From positions 1 through 40,131 of the IMG/VR virus record IMGVR_UViG_3300046007_011723: a DNA stretch of 40,131 nucleotides. The stretch is one strand, 5' to 3'. The position numbers and the translations under genes are program-made. This DNA comes from a virus. The notes beneath the pieces are model-generated. The model was not told the origin of the DNA. It searched no databases and saw nothing but the letters and a program-made list of their open reading frames with translations. The stretch's first letter is position 1. Each line of letters opens with the position of its first letter. Below are positions 8,175 through 16,761 of the stretch, one piece after another.

Positions 8175-10147
8175 TGAGCACAGCCAACGTAATCTATAAT
8201 TTCCAAGGACACGAAGATCTTTTCAGATCAGATCTCTTTGCCCAGATTAATAATCTACCCCCTAATCTGTCTTCTGGTCACTTGTATAATCCTACGTCAG
8301 CAGATTTGGTGGATGGCAAACGTGAATATATTGTTATTGCGCACGATGGATGCCTAGAATCTCTTGAACAGGATCTAGAACTTGATACTACAGCCAACAA
8401 CGAAGTTGATGGCAACATTGTACCTGATAGGCCTGTAGAAGTTGCTAATCGCAGAATCACATCAGATATTCAAACACATTACTGGCTAACCGATCAAGAA
8501 GCTGCAAATCTTCAGTCTGATCCTAGAGTCCGATTTATTCATCCCACCATTGAACATGATACTGGTCTAGCTCTAACCCAGTTTGGTTTGGACTATCAGC
8601 CGTATTATTCATTTCAAAGCAGATACAATGTAATTCGCCAATCGATAAACTTTCCTGGCGGAGCTCGTAATTGGGCCCTGCACCTATGCGGTAATGGCAA
8701 TGTTGATTATGGTTCTGGTCTTACTAGTCCGTCTGATGATCGCACCTATCGTTACATATTGGATGGCGATGGTGTGGATGTGGTCATATCTGACGGTGGT
8801 CTTGATCCAGCGCACATGGAATGGTTGGATCCAACAGGTAGGGTTAGTAGATTCCAACGAGTTAACTGGTATACCCTTGCTGGCATCAGTGGAGCACAGG
8901 CTACAGCCCTACAGGCCAACATCAACAACGGTACATTTTACCAATCCGATGATGGTGGCCATGGCATGCACGTTGCCAGCATAACTGCAGGCAGAGTGTT
9001 TGGTTGGGCCAAACGGGCCAACATCTACAACATGAAATTTTTTGGCTTTGGCGCCATTGGTGTTGATGAAGGCCTAGATCTCATAAGACTCTGGCACAAA
9101 AATAAACCCATAGATCCCAAAACCGGACAAAAAAGACCCACCATAGTCAATGGAAGTTGGGGGGTATCTAGATTTGTTGCCATACCTAAGCAAAAGGGGT
9201 TTGAACATCCAAGTTTTTTCCCGGGTTCCGGTAATAAAGTTTACAGTGGTGTTGCCGCAGCCAACATTACCTACAGAGGTACTAATATTGGTACAGTCAA
9301 TGTATTCGATGATGTTGCCAATACTGGCCTTAACGGAACCACAAGATTAGATAATTTTGATGCGGGCTCAAATTCTTCGGGAGTTCCTATAACAATTAGA
9401 TTTTTTGGCTTCAATGGACAAGTTGGCTCTTGGGATACTTCAGCTGAATCAATGATCAAAGAGGGCGTAATCTTTGTACACGCCGCAGGTAACGATCATC
9501 ATAAACTAGATGTTCCAGGTGGTCCTGACTATAACAATCAAATTTCAGTTTGGTATACCCCAATATCTTTTCTTCCCCCAATTTTTCAACAATCTTATTA
9601 TTATCATAGACCAAGTAGCCCTGACCTTGGTAACGTCATACACGTGGGCAGTGTTAACAGCATATGTTCCCAAAAACCCAATATTTTAGAAAGCTCACCA
9701 TTCAGTGCCTGGGGACCAGGAGTAACTGTCTGGGCGCCTGGCTCGGCAATTGTAGCTGCTTATTCTGCCAAGTACGGTAATCTGCCGGCTAATGATGATT
9801 TTGTCTATAAAAATCCCACGACCGGAGCATCAGTCGCTGGCAACGCAATGGTAGCCTTGTCTGGTACCAGCATGGCTGCTCCACAGGTAACTGGGTTTTT
9901 GGCCCTATATCTGCAAGCCAACCCCGCAGCCAACCAGTTGGCCTGTTTGCAATGGTTACAAAATGTAGGCAGCAACAGCAACTTACTGTATACAGGCAAT
10001 GTTGATGATTATGCCAATGCCTACATAGTTGGTAATTCTGGTAAATTCATGTATACACCTTGGAAAACAGGCGTTGCTACGCAGTCTACGCAAGACAACA
10101 TAGAGGGTAGTTTGGTTCTAGAGAATTTAACCATCAACACCATCTGA
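8174..10147 (+). CDS. Subtilase (S8-type serine protease), putative virion protein
   Basis: This is a 657-residue protein with a full subtilisin-type active site: D207 in VVISDGGLD, H263 in GGHGMHVAS, oxyanion N440 in FVHAAGND and nucleophile S566 in SGTSMAAPQ. The first 170 residues hold no secretion signal and include VANRRITS and HYWLTDQEA, a region that may act as propeptide or attachment domain. I start it at the ATG at 8174, which overlaps the stop of the fibre gene, rather than at the TTG 18 nt upstream. It lies among fibre genes and ends just before a late-type promoter. Subtilase-fold virion proteins are known in some T4-like aquatic phages; the substrate (host surface protein or phage protein) is unknown. 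Confidence 0.85.
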   Translation: MSTANVIYNFQGHEDLFRSDLFAQINNLPPNLSSGHLYNPTSADLVDGKREYIVIAHDGCLESLEQDLELDTTANNEVDGNIVPDRPVEVANRRITSDIQTHYWLTDQEAANLQSDPRVRFIHPTIEHDTGLALTQFGLDYQPYYSFQSRYNVIRQSINFPGGARNWALHLCGNGNVDYGSGLTSPSDDRTYRYILDGDGVDVVISDGGLDPAHMEWLDPTGRVSRFQRVNWYTLAGISGAQATALQANINNGTFYQSDDGGHGMHVASITAGRVFGWAKRANIYNMKFFGFGAIGVDEGLDLIRLWHKNKPIDPKTGQKRPTIVNGSWGVSRFVAIPKQKGFEHPSFFPGSGNKVYSGVAAANITYRGTNIGTVNVFDDVANTGLNGTTRLDNFDAGSNSSGVPITIRFFGFNGQVGSWDTSAESMIKEGVIFVHAAGNDHHKLDVPGGPDYNNQISVWYTPISFLPPIFQQSYYYHRPSSPDLGNVIHVGSVNSICSQKPNILESSPFSAWGPGVTVWAPGSAIVAAYSAKYGNLPANDDFVYKNPTTGASVAGNAMVALSGTSMAAPQVTGFLALYLQANPAANQLACLQWLQNVGSNSNLLYTGNVDDYANAYIVGNSGKFMYTPWKTGVATQSTQDNIEGSLVLENLTINTI

Positions 10148-10163
10148 CCAAAAAATAAATACG

Positions 10164-10174
10164 GATAAATAAAC
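10164..10174 (+). promoter_or_regulatory. Late-type promoter, GATAAATAAAC
   Basis: The 11-nt string GATAAATAAAC stands 40 nt before the ATG at 10204 and is close to the T4 late promoter core TATAAATA, which acts as a lone -10 element read by a phage sigma factor. The same 11 nt occur 38 nt before the fibre gene at 21118. A second AATAAATAC lies at 10154-10162. A ribosome-binding site (GAGGAA) follows at 10193-10198. Confidence 0.6.
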
Positions 10175-10203
10175 GTATAACTAATTTCTGACGAGGAAAT
10201 AAC

Positions 10204-11247
10204 ATGTCCAATTTTGTTGCAAAAACCAGAGCCCTCATGGAGCAGATGTCTGAGGCTCAGGACAAGCCTGTAGACAAAGCGCATTTTTGTGCTACGCACG
10301 TCGAACATCTGCTTTTTGGTCCAGGGACCTGCATTAGCGAAGCTCATGCCGAGCCCGATGACAATGGACATGTCGCCTGGTACACTGTTCAGTTTACCGA
10401 TGGTGTGCGTAAAATTGACACCAAGGATCTAAAGGTTACCGAAGGCAAGAGCCACATGCACAAGAAGCCCATGAAGGAAGCAGAGGTTGCCGAAGCCAAC
10501 ATTAAACATCCCAATCAGCAGAAGCTCGATGTACATGAGCCCGAAAAGGATGAGCTAACAGCCAAGGACTTCGAAATGTTCCGCAAGGGCAAGAAAGTCG
10601 AAAAGACTGTTGACACAGAAAAAGAAGAACAGAAGATGACCAACGAAGCTCAGACAAGTGCTGCTGCTAGATACACCAAAGCTAAAATGAGTCATCAGGC
10701 ATCAACCACCATGAAACACATAGCCAATCCGACAGCAGGCGAAACTAAAGCTGCCAAGGACATCAAGCCTGGCATAGCTGGTTATCGTGACCGTATTGCT
10801 ATGCTTAAAAGTGCCCAAGCAAGAGGTGCTTTGAAAGCAGAAGAAGTCGAAACGGAAAATTTCGAATTGATTGATATTACTACAACCTATGAAATGACTG
10901 AACATGTTGCTATACCTAAAAATCCATCCTTTGAGAATTATTTGGATGCTGTAAGTTTTCTAATTAACAATGACAGCGAAGAAATTCAGAAAGAAATAAT
11001 TTCATTGGCTCAAGAAGCATTTGCCAACAAAGAAATTGATGTCCTTATCAAAGCCGAATTGCAGGCCATGAACGAAGCAGGCGCCATCAAGATGCCAACA
11101 GCAACAGGCATGCGCGTCATGGGCACACGTTACGGAAATAGTGCTGAGGCTGAACGTAATAGTACCAAGAAGTTCATAGACACAATGAAAGGCCCTAGCT
11201 CTGCGGCTATGGCTAAATTGGAAAAACCAGCCAAAGCCAAGAAATAA
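10204..11247 (+). CDS. Putative prohead-core or internal virion protein
   Basis: This is a 347-residue, Lys/Glu/Ala-rich, mostly helical protein. The N-terminal 80 residues contain CATHVEHLLFGPGTC and HVAWYTVQFTDGVRKI, a small beta-rich unit that recurs in T4-like aquatic phages. Possible prohead-protease sites of the [ILV]xE type occur at ISE 46, VTE 80 and VAE 97 (followed by A). The C-terminal third is helical and ends in Ala/Lys. It is the first gene after a late-type promoter, and an RBS (GAGGAA) precedes the start. The head role is inferred from composition and sites. Confidence 0.6.
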   Translation: MSNFVAKTRALMEQMSEAQDKPVDKAHFCATHVEHLLFGPGTCISEAHAEPDDNGHVAWYTVQFTDGVRKIDTKDLKVTEGKSHMHKKPMKEAEVAEANIKHPNQQKLDVHEPEKDELTAKDFEMFRKGKKVEKTVDTEKEEQKMTNEAQTSAAARYTKAKMSHQASTTMKHIANPTAGETKAAKDIKPGIAGYRDRIAMLKSAQARGALKAEEVETENFELIDITTTYEMTEHVAIPKNPSFENYLDAVSFLINNDSEEIQKEIISLAQEAFANKEIDVLIKAELQAMNEAGAIKMPTATGMRVMGTRYGNSAEAERNSTKKFIDTMKGPSSAAMAKLEKPAKAKK

Positions 11248-11263
11248 TCAAGGGGAAACCAAA

Positions 11264-12130
11264 ATGTCTCTATGGGGAATTTACGACGATAAGACCAGTG
11301 CCGGTACAGTCAATGTATGGGCCAACGGTCAGGTAGTAGGATCTAGCACATTCTTTGCTGATCCTACAGTTGCCAAGGTAGGCGACTACATTACCATTGA
11401 TGCAACAGGTCAGAATCTGTTGATCACTGAGATTACCAGCAACACCATTGCCACGGTGATAGCCGGTACAGCCGGTGAAAGTGTAGTTAATGTTAATGCT
11501 GGTGCTGCTTTTGCTCTCAGCGAAAAACCCAAGTATGTTAGCTATTATAGCATAGGCAGTACTGTGGGTCAGGGAGCTGCCAATGTATATGGTGTTAGCA
11601 ACGTCGAAATAGCAGCCAACAGCCACAATGCTGGCATTCAGCATGCTGGTTGGGTAAAAAGACTGGAAAGCGCAGGTCCTGGCGGTGTAGGTACACGTGT
11701 CCGCTACGAAACACTGGTGGCTACTCGTCGTATCAATGGCGATGCTCTTGACGACAGCATTCTTCTTGACTTCTATGCTGCCATTACCACACAGCCTAGT
11801 GCTACAACAGCCAACCTCATTGCCAATGCCAATCTACAGCCAACCTTTACGGTGGTCAACAGTGTAGCTCCAGCGACTGGCAACATTGGTTATTACTGGC
11901 AGATTAGTACCGATAATGGTGCTAACTGGGCAAACATCAGCAATGCTACAGCATATGCTGGTTTCTCAAGCAGCGGTCTTGGCAACACATCGTCAACACT
12001 CACTGTATTACAACCGCTGGGCAAAGACACTTATGAATATCGTGTCAAGATCTTTGCGGGCGATGGTTATGCATCAACTGGATTCAATGAAATAACCAGT
12101 ACCAATGTCATTCTGACCATCATCCAGTAA
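11264..12130 (+). CDS. Virion structural protein with C-terminal Ig-like domain
   Basis: This is a 288-residue protein. The N-terminal half ends in GIQHAGWVKRLE, then GGVGTRVRYETLVATRRI, a hallmark of a structural protein conserved in T4-like aquatic phages. Residues 185-288 look like an immunoglobulin-like beta sandwich (PTFTVV, YYWQISTDNGANW, STLTV, YEYRVKIFAG), a fold that phages use on capsids and tails to stick weakly to surfaces. An RBS (AAGGGG) lies 10 nt before the ATG. The exact position in the particle is unknown. Confidence 0.7.
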   Translation: MSLWGIYDDKTSAGTVNVWANGQVVGSSTFFADPTVAKVGDYITIDATGQNLLITEITSNTIATVIAGTAGESVVNVNAGAAFALSEKPKYVSYYSIGSTVGQGAANVYGVSNVEIAANSHNAGIQHAGWVKRLESAGPGGVGTRVRYETLVATRRINGDALDDSILLDFYAAITTQPSATTANLIANANLQPTFTVVNSVAPATGNIGYYWQISTDNGANWANISNATAYAGFSSSGLGNTSSTLTVLQPLGKDTYEYRVKIFAGDGYASTGFNEITSTNVILTIIQ

Positions 12131-12164
12131 TTGATGTTTAAATTTTCTACGCTAGGAGTATATA

Positions 12165-12872
12165 ATGGCCGATAGTAAGGTAAGTCAGCTAGCACCGGCT
12201 ACACAGGCCGCAGCAGCTGACCTCATGTATTTGGTACAATCCAATACCAGTAAACGACTTACCGTTGGTAATTTGTTTAGCAATGTTGCTGTGGACCTAG
12301 TGCCAACTGTGAACAATGCCAACAACATAGGTTCGGCTTCGTTCCGTTGGCGCCAGGTTTTTGCAGCCAATCTCAACATATCTACATCGGCCAGCATAGC
12401 CAATGCCAATCTTACAGGATTTGCCACTACCATTAGCAGCAATGTATTGCCTGCTGCTACTGGTGTATGGAGTTTGGGCAACACTGATTATAGATTTAGA
12501 TCCATCTGGTTAACGGGCAGCAGTTCCATCTACCTGGGCAGCAATACAGCCATTAGGTCTGATGATGAAGGTAATGTAACCATCAGCATGGGACAGAATA
12601 CCCTGTTTGCCAATGCCGATGGTTCAGTGAAGGTGGGTACATTCAGCATCAAACCTACCAATACAGCCAACGGTAGTCCAGTGCGTCCGTTGGTGTTTAC
12701 CAATGCCGAACTAGACATTTCCAATTTGCCCAACATAGCCAACGTTGACTTTGGTCGAGGGCCCAGCACCGTAGGAATGGGTCCGCTGGTAGGTGACCTA
12801 GCCTTCAATTTGACCACCAGTAAGCTCATGATCTATCTAGGAAACGTACTTGGTTTTGCCAATGTAGCATAA
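12165..12872 (+). CDS. Tail-fibre-like protein with two fibre modules
   Basis: This is a 235-residue, Asn/Ala/Ser/Thr-rich protein. Its start (DSKVSQLAPATQAAAADLMY) parallels that of the protein at 7114. Two copies of the fibre module are visible: LVPTVNNANNIGSASFRWR at about residue 45 and VLPAATGVWSLGNTDYRFR at about residue 92. The end (VGDLAFNLTTSKLMIYLG) resembles the ends of the other two small fibres. A good RBS (TAGGAG) precedes the start. Likely a trimeric beta-structured fibre or adhesin component. Confidence 0.7.
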   Translation: MADSKVSQLAPATQAAAADLMYLVQSNTSKRLTVGNLFSNVAVDLVPTVNNANNIGSASFRWRQVFAANLNISTSASIANANLTGFATTISSNVLPAATGVWSLGNTDYRFRSIWLTGSSSIYLGSNTAIRSDDEGNVTISMGQNTLFANADGSVKVGTFSIKPTNTANGSPVRPLVFTNAELDISNLPNIANVDFGRGPSTVGMGPLVGDLAFNLTTSKLMIYLGNVLGFANVA

Positions 12873-13261
12873 TGAATGTCATAGAATTGAATGATGAAAC
12901 CTTTATCATGTATGCCATTAAAAATTATGATAACCCAAACTGTACAGGACTCACAGAATTTCATGATGACGTACAGAGATTTAAATATCTAAAAAGATTG
13001 TTTCGCAAGGCCAATCGCGGTGAGCTCAAAGAAAGACTCATACTAAATCATCTGGTTGTCCTTTATAATTTGTTTGGTGCAGAAGCTGCGACACGCATGC
13101 TGTTCTACAAGATAGACAACATTGATTGGCCGCAGCTTAAAACCTTCTTGGTGTTTTTGAACTTCATGCCTGAAAATTTAGTTTTGGCTGATGGGTCAAA
13201 CATGCCCAGTGCAGACATAGCTCTTGTACCTGCACTCATAGATGTGCTAAGGAAAATTTAA
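12872..13261 (+). CDS. Conserved T4-like phage protein of unknown function
   Basis: This is a 129-residue helical protein with RFKYLKRLFRKANRGELKER and LNHLVVLYNLFGAEAATRML. I recognise this as a conserved hypothetical protein that accompanies structural and assembly genes in T4-like aquatic phages, but no function is known to me. There is no membrane segment. It begins on the last base of the fibre gene stop and ends on the first base of the next start, so it is tightly coupled to both neighbours. Confidence 0.7.
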   Translation: MNVIELNDETFIMYAIKNYDNPNCTGLTEFHDDVQRFKYLKRLFRKANRGELKERLILNHLVVLYNLFGAEAATRMLFYKIDNIDWPQLKTFLVFLNFMPENLVLADGSNMPSADIALVPALIDVLRKI

Positions 13262-13782
13262 TGGGACGTTTTGTAGACAACATCATAGCTTTTAGAATAC
13301 TGCGTCTGCTTACCACGCCCTTTGAAGAAACCGATGCATTCAAGCAGGGCATCATAGATGCTAAAGGGCGTGAACTTAAACGCATGCGTGATCTGCATAC
13401 CGATGCCGAGCTCGAAGCCTATACCCTATTGCATAGACTGGTGTTTAGACTCAAAAAAATCATTGAAAAAGTACCCATTGACAATAAAAAGATCGTTAGT
13501 TATGCTGCAGCCATAGCGTTAATTCGCGAACATCTGGACAACAATGTCGAGCCTGCTGATCTAGAAGCCAGATTTGTTGTCAAAATGCGTTCCGAACTTA
13601 CCGAAGAAATAAACTGGGTAAACGACAATCTAAATAAAGGTAGCTTGTTTACCTTCAAACAGTTCCGAGAAGATGCACCAGCTAACAATTCCATGGCTAC
13701 TGGTGGCATAGCAAGACCCGAAGGCAAACCCTTGTTTGGTAAAATGACTCGCAGGAGCAATGTAAATGTTAAAGTGGTTTAA
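13261..13782 (+). CDS. Conserved T4-like phage protein of unknown function
   Basis: This is a 173-residue protein, helical over residues 1-140 (AYTLLHRLVFRLKKIIEKVP, then KKIVSYAAAIALIREHL). The C-terminal 35 residues are Gly/Pro/Arg-rich and look disordered (TGGIARPEGKPLFGKM). It always seems to follow the preceding family in related phages, as far as I recall, which suggests that the two act together. It overlaps the next gene by 17 nt. Confidence 0.65.
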   Translation: MGRFVDNIIAFRILRLLTTPFEETDAFKQGIIDAKGRELKRMRDLHTDAELEAYTLLHRLVFRLKKIIEKVPIDNKKIVSYAAAIALIREHLDNNVEPADLEARFVVKMRSELTEEINWVNDNLNKGSLFTFKQFREDAPANNSMATGGIARPEGKPLFGKMTRRSNVNVKVV

Positions 13783-14026
13783 GACGTTATTTTTTGGACC
13801 CGAACCACGCCCGGTTACGGAGCCCGTCACACCCATGCCCCCGCCAGTGCCTGCACCTGTCATAGAGGAGCCCATGGTTACTGCTGCACCCGCAGAAACC
13901 AAAGCTCAACCCAAACCTGCAACACGGACCAAAACCACAGCAGTCAAGGCCAAGGCCAAACCGCAGCCTAAAAAGACTGAAACAAAACACTCTACCACTC
14001 GTGGCCGACCCAAGAAAAATGGATGA
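13766..14026 (+). CDS. Small Pro/Ala/Lys-rich protein with C-terminal AT-hook
   Basis: This is an 86-residue protein. It opens with a short amphipathic segment (MLKWFKTLFFG), continues as a Pro/Val/Ala-rich linker (residues 12-45) and a Lys-rich tail, and ends in TTRGRPKKNG. The RGRPKK core is a classical AT-hook, which inserts into the minor groove of AT-rich DNA. A DNA-binding or DNA-tethering role is therefore likely, but no homologue is recognised. It overlaps its neighbours on both sides. Confidence 0.65.
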   Translation: MLKWFKTLFFGPEPRPVTEPVTPMPPPVPAPVIEEPMVTAAPAETKAQPKPATRTKTTAVKAKAKPQPKKTETKHSTTRGRPKKNG

Positions 14027-14345
14027 AGCCTCTAGGATAGCCAAATTGGAAGCTCAAGTAGACGCCATCAAAGAAGACGTAAGTGAGCTTAAATCCGATG
14101 TACGTGACCTCCATTCCCGTATTACTACGGGCAATAGAGAAATCATGGAAAAGATTGACTCAAAATTCGATACCTTGACCAGCTCTGAAAAATCTGCTCA
14201 TGTAGAAATGATGCAGAGCGTTGACACTCTAAGTGAACGAGTCAACGTCCTGGAGCGCTGGCGCTGGATGATTGTTGGTGCTTCCATAGTAGCTGGCTAT
14301 GTAGTTGGTCAAATAGACATCAAAGCATTATTAAATCTGCACTAG
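14019..14345 (+). CDS. Coiled-coil protein with C-terminal membrane anchor (XhlA-like)
   Basis: This is a 108-residue protein. Residues 5-75 form a heptad-type coiled coil (AKLEAQVDAIKEDVSELKSD). Residues about 83-103 (WRWMIVGASIVAGYVVGQI) form a single membrane helix after a WRW interface. This layout resembles haemolysin XhlA-type lysis helpers; it could also be an inner-membrane or tail-tip factor. I chose the ATG at 14019, which overlaps the previous stop, over the GTG at 14001. Confidence 0.6.
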   Translation: MDEASRIAKLEAQVDAIKEDVSELKSDVRDLHSRITTGNREIMEKIDSKFDTLTSSEKSAHVEMMQSVDTLSERVNVLERWRWMIVGASIVAGYVVGQIDIKALLNLH

Positions 14346-14348
14346 GCA

Positions 14349-14377
14349 TTGACCCCTAGCCTCTAAGACTCTATAAT
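14349..14377 (+). promoter_or_regulatory. Sigma70-type promoter before the primase gene
   Basis: TTGACC at 14349-14354 and a perfect TATAAT at 14372-14377 are 17 nt apart, the ideal bacterial arrangement. The predicted start of transcription is near 14384, and GGAGG (14386-14390) is the ribosome-binding site for the ATG at 14397. Unlike the repeated promoters further right, it lacks the GGTGC block. Confidence 0.7.
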
Positions 14378-14385
14378 TAGAGTCT
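14366..14385 (+). repeat. 20-nt perfect inverted repeat over the -10 element
   Basis: AGACTCTA, then the loop TAAT, then TAGAGTCT forms a perfect 8-bp inverted repeat centred on the -10 box and ending at the ribosome-binding site. As DNA it would suit a dimeric repressor that blocks the promoter. As RNA on read-through transcripts it could fold next to the Shine-Dalgarno. No U-tract follows, so it is not a standard terminator. Confidence 0.6.
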
Positions 14386-14396
14386 GGAGGATCATA

Positions 14397-15419
14397 ATGT
14401 CGTTATACGTTGATATCAAATACCTAAGACTCATCAGCCACAGACTTGATAAATTCAAACAAAAGTCTGAGGACAAATTCAACTGCCGTTGTCCTATCTG
14501 CGGCGACAGTCAGGTCAAAACCAACAAGGCTCGTGGATACTTCTACCCCAGCCCCAACAGAAACGATCTCCAGTACAAGTGCCACAACTGCGGCGTAAGC
14601 ATGATGTTCGGTACCTTTCTCAAGCAACTGGACAGCAATCAATACGGCGACTATGTTGTAGAAAATTTTGGCGAACGACCCAAACGCAGCAATGCAACGG
14701 TCAAGTTGGAATACAGTCGGCCCATGCCCGAAGTTCAAACCACAACCAAAAGAAATCTTCTGGATGAACTGCTGCCCAGACTCAGCGCCCTGCCCACAGA
14801 CAACGAAGCCGTAGTGTTCTGCAAAAGCCGCCACATACCCGAACATTGTTTTGACTACTTGTACTTTGTAGACGATGTGCGCAAGATAGAACAGCTGAGC
14901 GACAAGTATACCAATAAATTACAGACCTCAGAGCCCAGATTGGTGCTGCCTTTCTACGATCATCGACTTCAACTAAGCGGCATAACCTGCAGAGCACTCA
15001 GAGGCGAAGCTCTCCGATATCTAACCATCAAGATCAAAGACAATGTTCCCTTGATCTTTGGCCTGGATCGCGTAAATGTCCGTAAACCCATTTTGGTGGT
15101 CGAAGGTCCCATAGACAGCCTGTTCTTGGACAACTGCATAGCCGTTGGCGGAACAGCCTTTGGCAAGATTCATGAACTTGGTCTGCCCGATGTCACGGTT
15201 ATCTTTGACAACCAGCCACGCAACCGTGAACTCACCAAGCTCATGTCAGCCATCATAGATAGCAATACCAAAGTGGTTGTGTGGCCACAAAAATACGAAG
15301 CCCACAAAGACATCAACGACATGGTGCTGGCCGGCATTGATGTACGTGCCATTGTCAGGCATCATACCTATCAGGGGCTCGAAGCTCGTTTAAAATTTAC
15401 AGCGTGGAAAAGATGCTAG
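14397..15419 (+). CDS. 61: DNA primase, T4 gp61 type
   Basis: This is a 340-residue primase that makes RNA primers for the lagging strand with the replicative helicase. The N-terminal zinc ribbon uses C32 and C35 (CPICGD) and C62 and C65 (CHNCG). The TOPRIM catalytic core shows E236 in VVEGPID, then D271 (VIFDNQPRN) and KDIND at 304-308, the acidic metal-binding positions. The length equals that of T4 gp61 (about 342). It has its own sigma70-type promoter and a strong RBS, and it opens the replication and nucleotide block. Its end overlaps the next gene by 7 nt. Confidence 0.88.
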   Translation: MSLYVDIKYLRLISHRLDKFKQKSEDKFNCRCPICGDSQVKTNKARGYFYPSPNRNDLQYKCHNCGVSMMFGTFLKQLDSNQYGDYVVENFGERPKRSNATVKLEYSRPMPEVQTTTKRNLLDELLPRLSALPTDNEAVVFCKSRHIPEHCFDYLYFVDDVRKIEQLSDKYTNKLQTSEPRLVLPFYDHRLQLSGITCRALRGEALRYLTIKIKDNVPLIFGLDRVNVRKPILVVEGPIDSLFLDNCIAVGGTAFGKIHELGLPDVTVIFDNQPRNRELTKLMSAIIDSNTKVVVWPQKYEAHKDINDMVLAGIDVRAIVRHHTYQGLEARLKFTAWKRC

Positions 15420-15694
15420 ACGAAAAACAACGTGAAACACTACTAATCATGCAAGAAGAATGTGCAGAAGTTATTCAGGCAGTCAGTAAGATTTTTAGAT
15501 TTGGTCCTGAAAATTTCAAGCCCGGTAAACCTCTGACCAATACAGAACATCTGGAAACTGAGCTAGGTGATCTTTTATGCATGATAGAAATTTTATATGA
15601 TCAGGGCATGATCAAAGCCGAAGCCATAGAACAGGCCATGCAGAACAAACGCGAAAAACTTAAAATTTACAGCAGGATTTATCATGAAAGTTAA
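15413..15694 (+). CDS. MazG-like nucleotide pyrophosphohydrolase
   Basis: This is a 93-residue all-alpha NTP pyrophosphatase of the MazG superfamily, which hydrolyses (d)NTPs to monophosphates. The metal-binding pattern is present: EECAEV in the first helix, KIFRFG after it, then ETELGDLLCMIEIL. I prefer the ATG at 15413 to the upstream GTG at 15404. It overlaps primase and thyX. Phage MazG proteins probably tune nucleotide pools; the substrate here is unknown. Confidence 0.8.
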   Translation: MLDEKQRETLLIMQEECAEVIQAVSKIFRFGPENFKPGKPLTNTEHLETELGDLLCMIEILYDQGMIKAEAIEQAMQNKREKLKIYSRIYHES

Positions 15695-16394
15695 ACTAAT
15701 CAGCTATTCACAGGCATCCAAGGAGATGCTAGAAACCTATGATAAGCACATTATACCCGATGTACAGGACCTCATTGCCTATTGCGCCCGAGTCTCGAAC
15801 CCAAACAACCAATCCAACACAGAAACCACGGACCGATTACTCAGATACCTCATCCGGAACCAGCACTGGTCACCCTTCGAAATGGTCAGCGCCTGTCTCG
15901 AAGTTACCACCACACGAGACATTGCCCGACAAATGCTCCGACATCGAAGCTTTACCTTCCAGGAGTTCAGCCAGCGATACGCTGACCCTACTAAGGACCT
16001 CGATTTTGTTCTTAGAGAAGCAAGGCTACAGGACACCAGCAACCGACAGAATTCCATCAAACTGGATCTCACAGACCCAGAAAGTCGAGAGCTGAACAAT
16101 CTCTGGATAGAAAAACAGCAAAAGGTTCTTCGAGTAGTCCGTGCTGCGTATGAATGGGCTACGTTCAACGGCATTGCCAAAGAGCAGGCCCGTGCAGTTT
16201 TGCCAGAGGGCTTGACAGTTAGCAGGTTATATATACATGGCACCATTAGAAGCTGGATTCATTATTGTGAACTACGTAGCGCTCATGGTACGCAGCTCGA
16301 ACATCAGGAAATCGCTCGGGCCTGTGCAGACGTTATATCTAAAGTATTTCCTTTGATGAATCATATCAGGAGTGATGATGAACACAAGGCTTGA
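15684..16394 (+). CDS. thyX: Flavin-dependent thymidylate synthase ThyX
   Basis: This is a 236-residue enzyme that methylates dUMP to dTMP with FAD, NADPH and methylene-tetrahydrofolate. The ThyX signature lies at residues 86-98 (RHRSFTFQEFSQR; consensus RHRxxSxNxxSxR, with T and Q in place of S and N). HWSPFE at 61-66 and the C-terminal SWIHYCELRSAHGTQLEHQE are also typical. An RBS (AGGA) precedes the ATG inside the end of the MazG gene. It replaces the T4 td-type ThyA and works with the RNR and dCMP deaminase genes of this window. Confidence 0.92.
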   Translation: MKVKLISYSQASKEMLETYDKHIIPDVQDLIAYCARVSNPNNQSNTETTDRLLRYLIRNQHWSPFEMVSACLEVTTTRDIARQMLRHRSFTFQEFSQRYADPTKDLDFVLREARLQDTSNRQNSIKLDLTDPESRELNNLWIEKQQKVLRVVRAAYEWATFNGIAKEQARAVLPEGLTVSRLYIHGTIRSWIHYCELRSAHGTQLEHQEIARACADVISKVFPLMNHIRSDDEHKA

Positions 16395-16758
16395 TGTGGC
16401 TACGTTTATGCGAGCCGGTCAACAGAATGTTGACACCATGAATGCTGGATTTTATCCGGGACGTTTGACTCAGGCCGATCTGTACATGGATCTAGTCACT
16501 GAGGAATTCAATGAATTAACTCAAGCAGTCATTAAAAAAGACATTGTCGAGACTGCCGATGCCTGTGCAGATCTAATCTGGGTAGTTGAAGGACTCATGT
16601 ACAGCCTGGGCATAGATCCGCAGACAGTATGGGACGAAGTAGCCCGTTCCAATCACAGCAAAACCGTCGATGGCATGCTCATCAAGCGTGAAGATGGTAA
16701 GGTACTAAAGCCTGCATCATATTCACCACCCAACATACAAAGAGTACTGGGACTATAA
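16378..16758 (+). CDS. MazG-like / phosphoribosyl-ATP pyrophosphohydrolase-like protein
   Basis: This is a 126-residue all-alpha NTP pyrophosphatase-type protein. The key acidic pattern is VTEEFNELTQAV and then ETADACADLIWVVEGL, matching ExxE and ExxD of the superfamily. The tail (SNHSKTVDG, REDGKVLKP, YSPPNIQ) is typical of phage and bacterial members that act on nucleotides. Three start codons stand in a row (GTG, ATG, ATG at 16372-16380); AGGAG just upstream favours the last. It is a second MazG-like gene within 1 kb. Confidence 0.8.
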   Translation: MNTRLDVATFMRAGQQNVDTMNAGFYPGRLTQADLYMDLVTEEFNELTQAVIKKDIVETADACADLIWVVEGLMYSLGIDPQTVWDEVARSNHSKTVDGMLIKREDGKVLKPASYSPPNIQRVLGL

Positions 16759-16761
16759 TAC

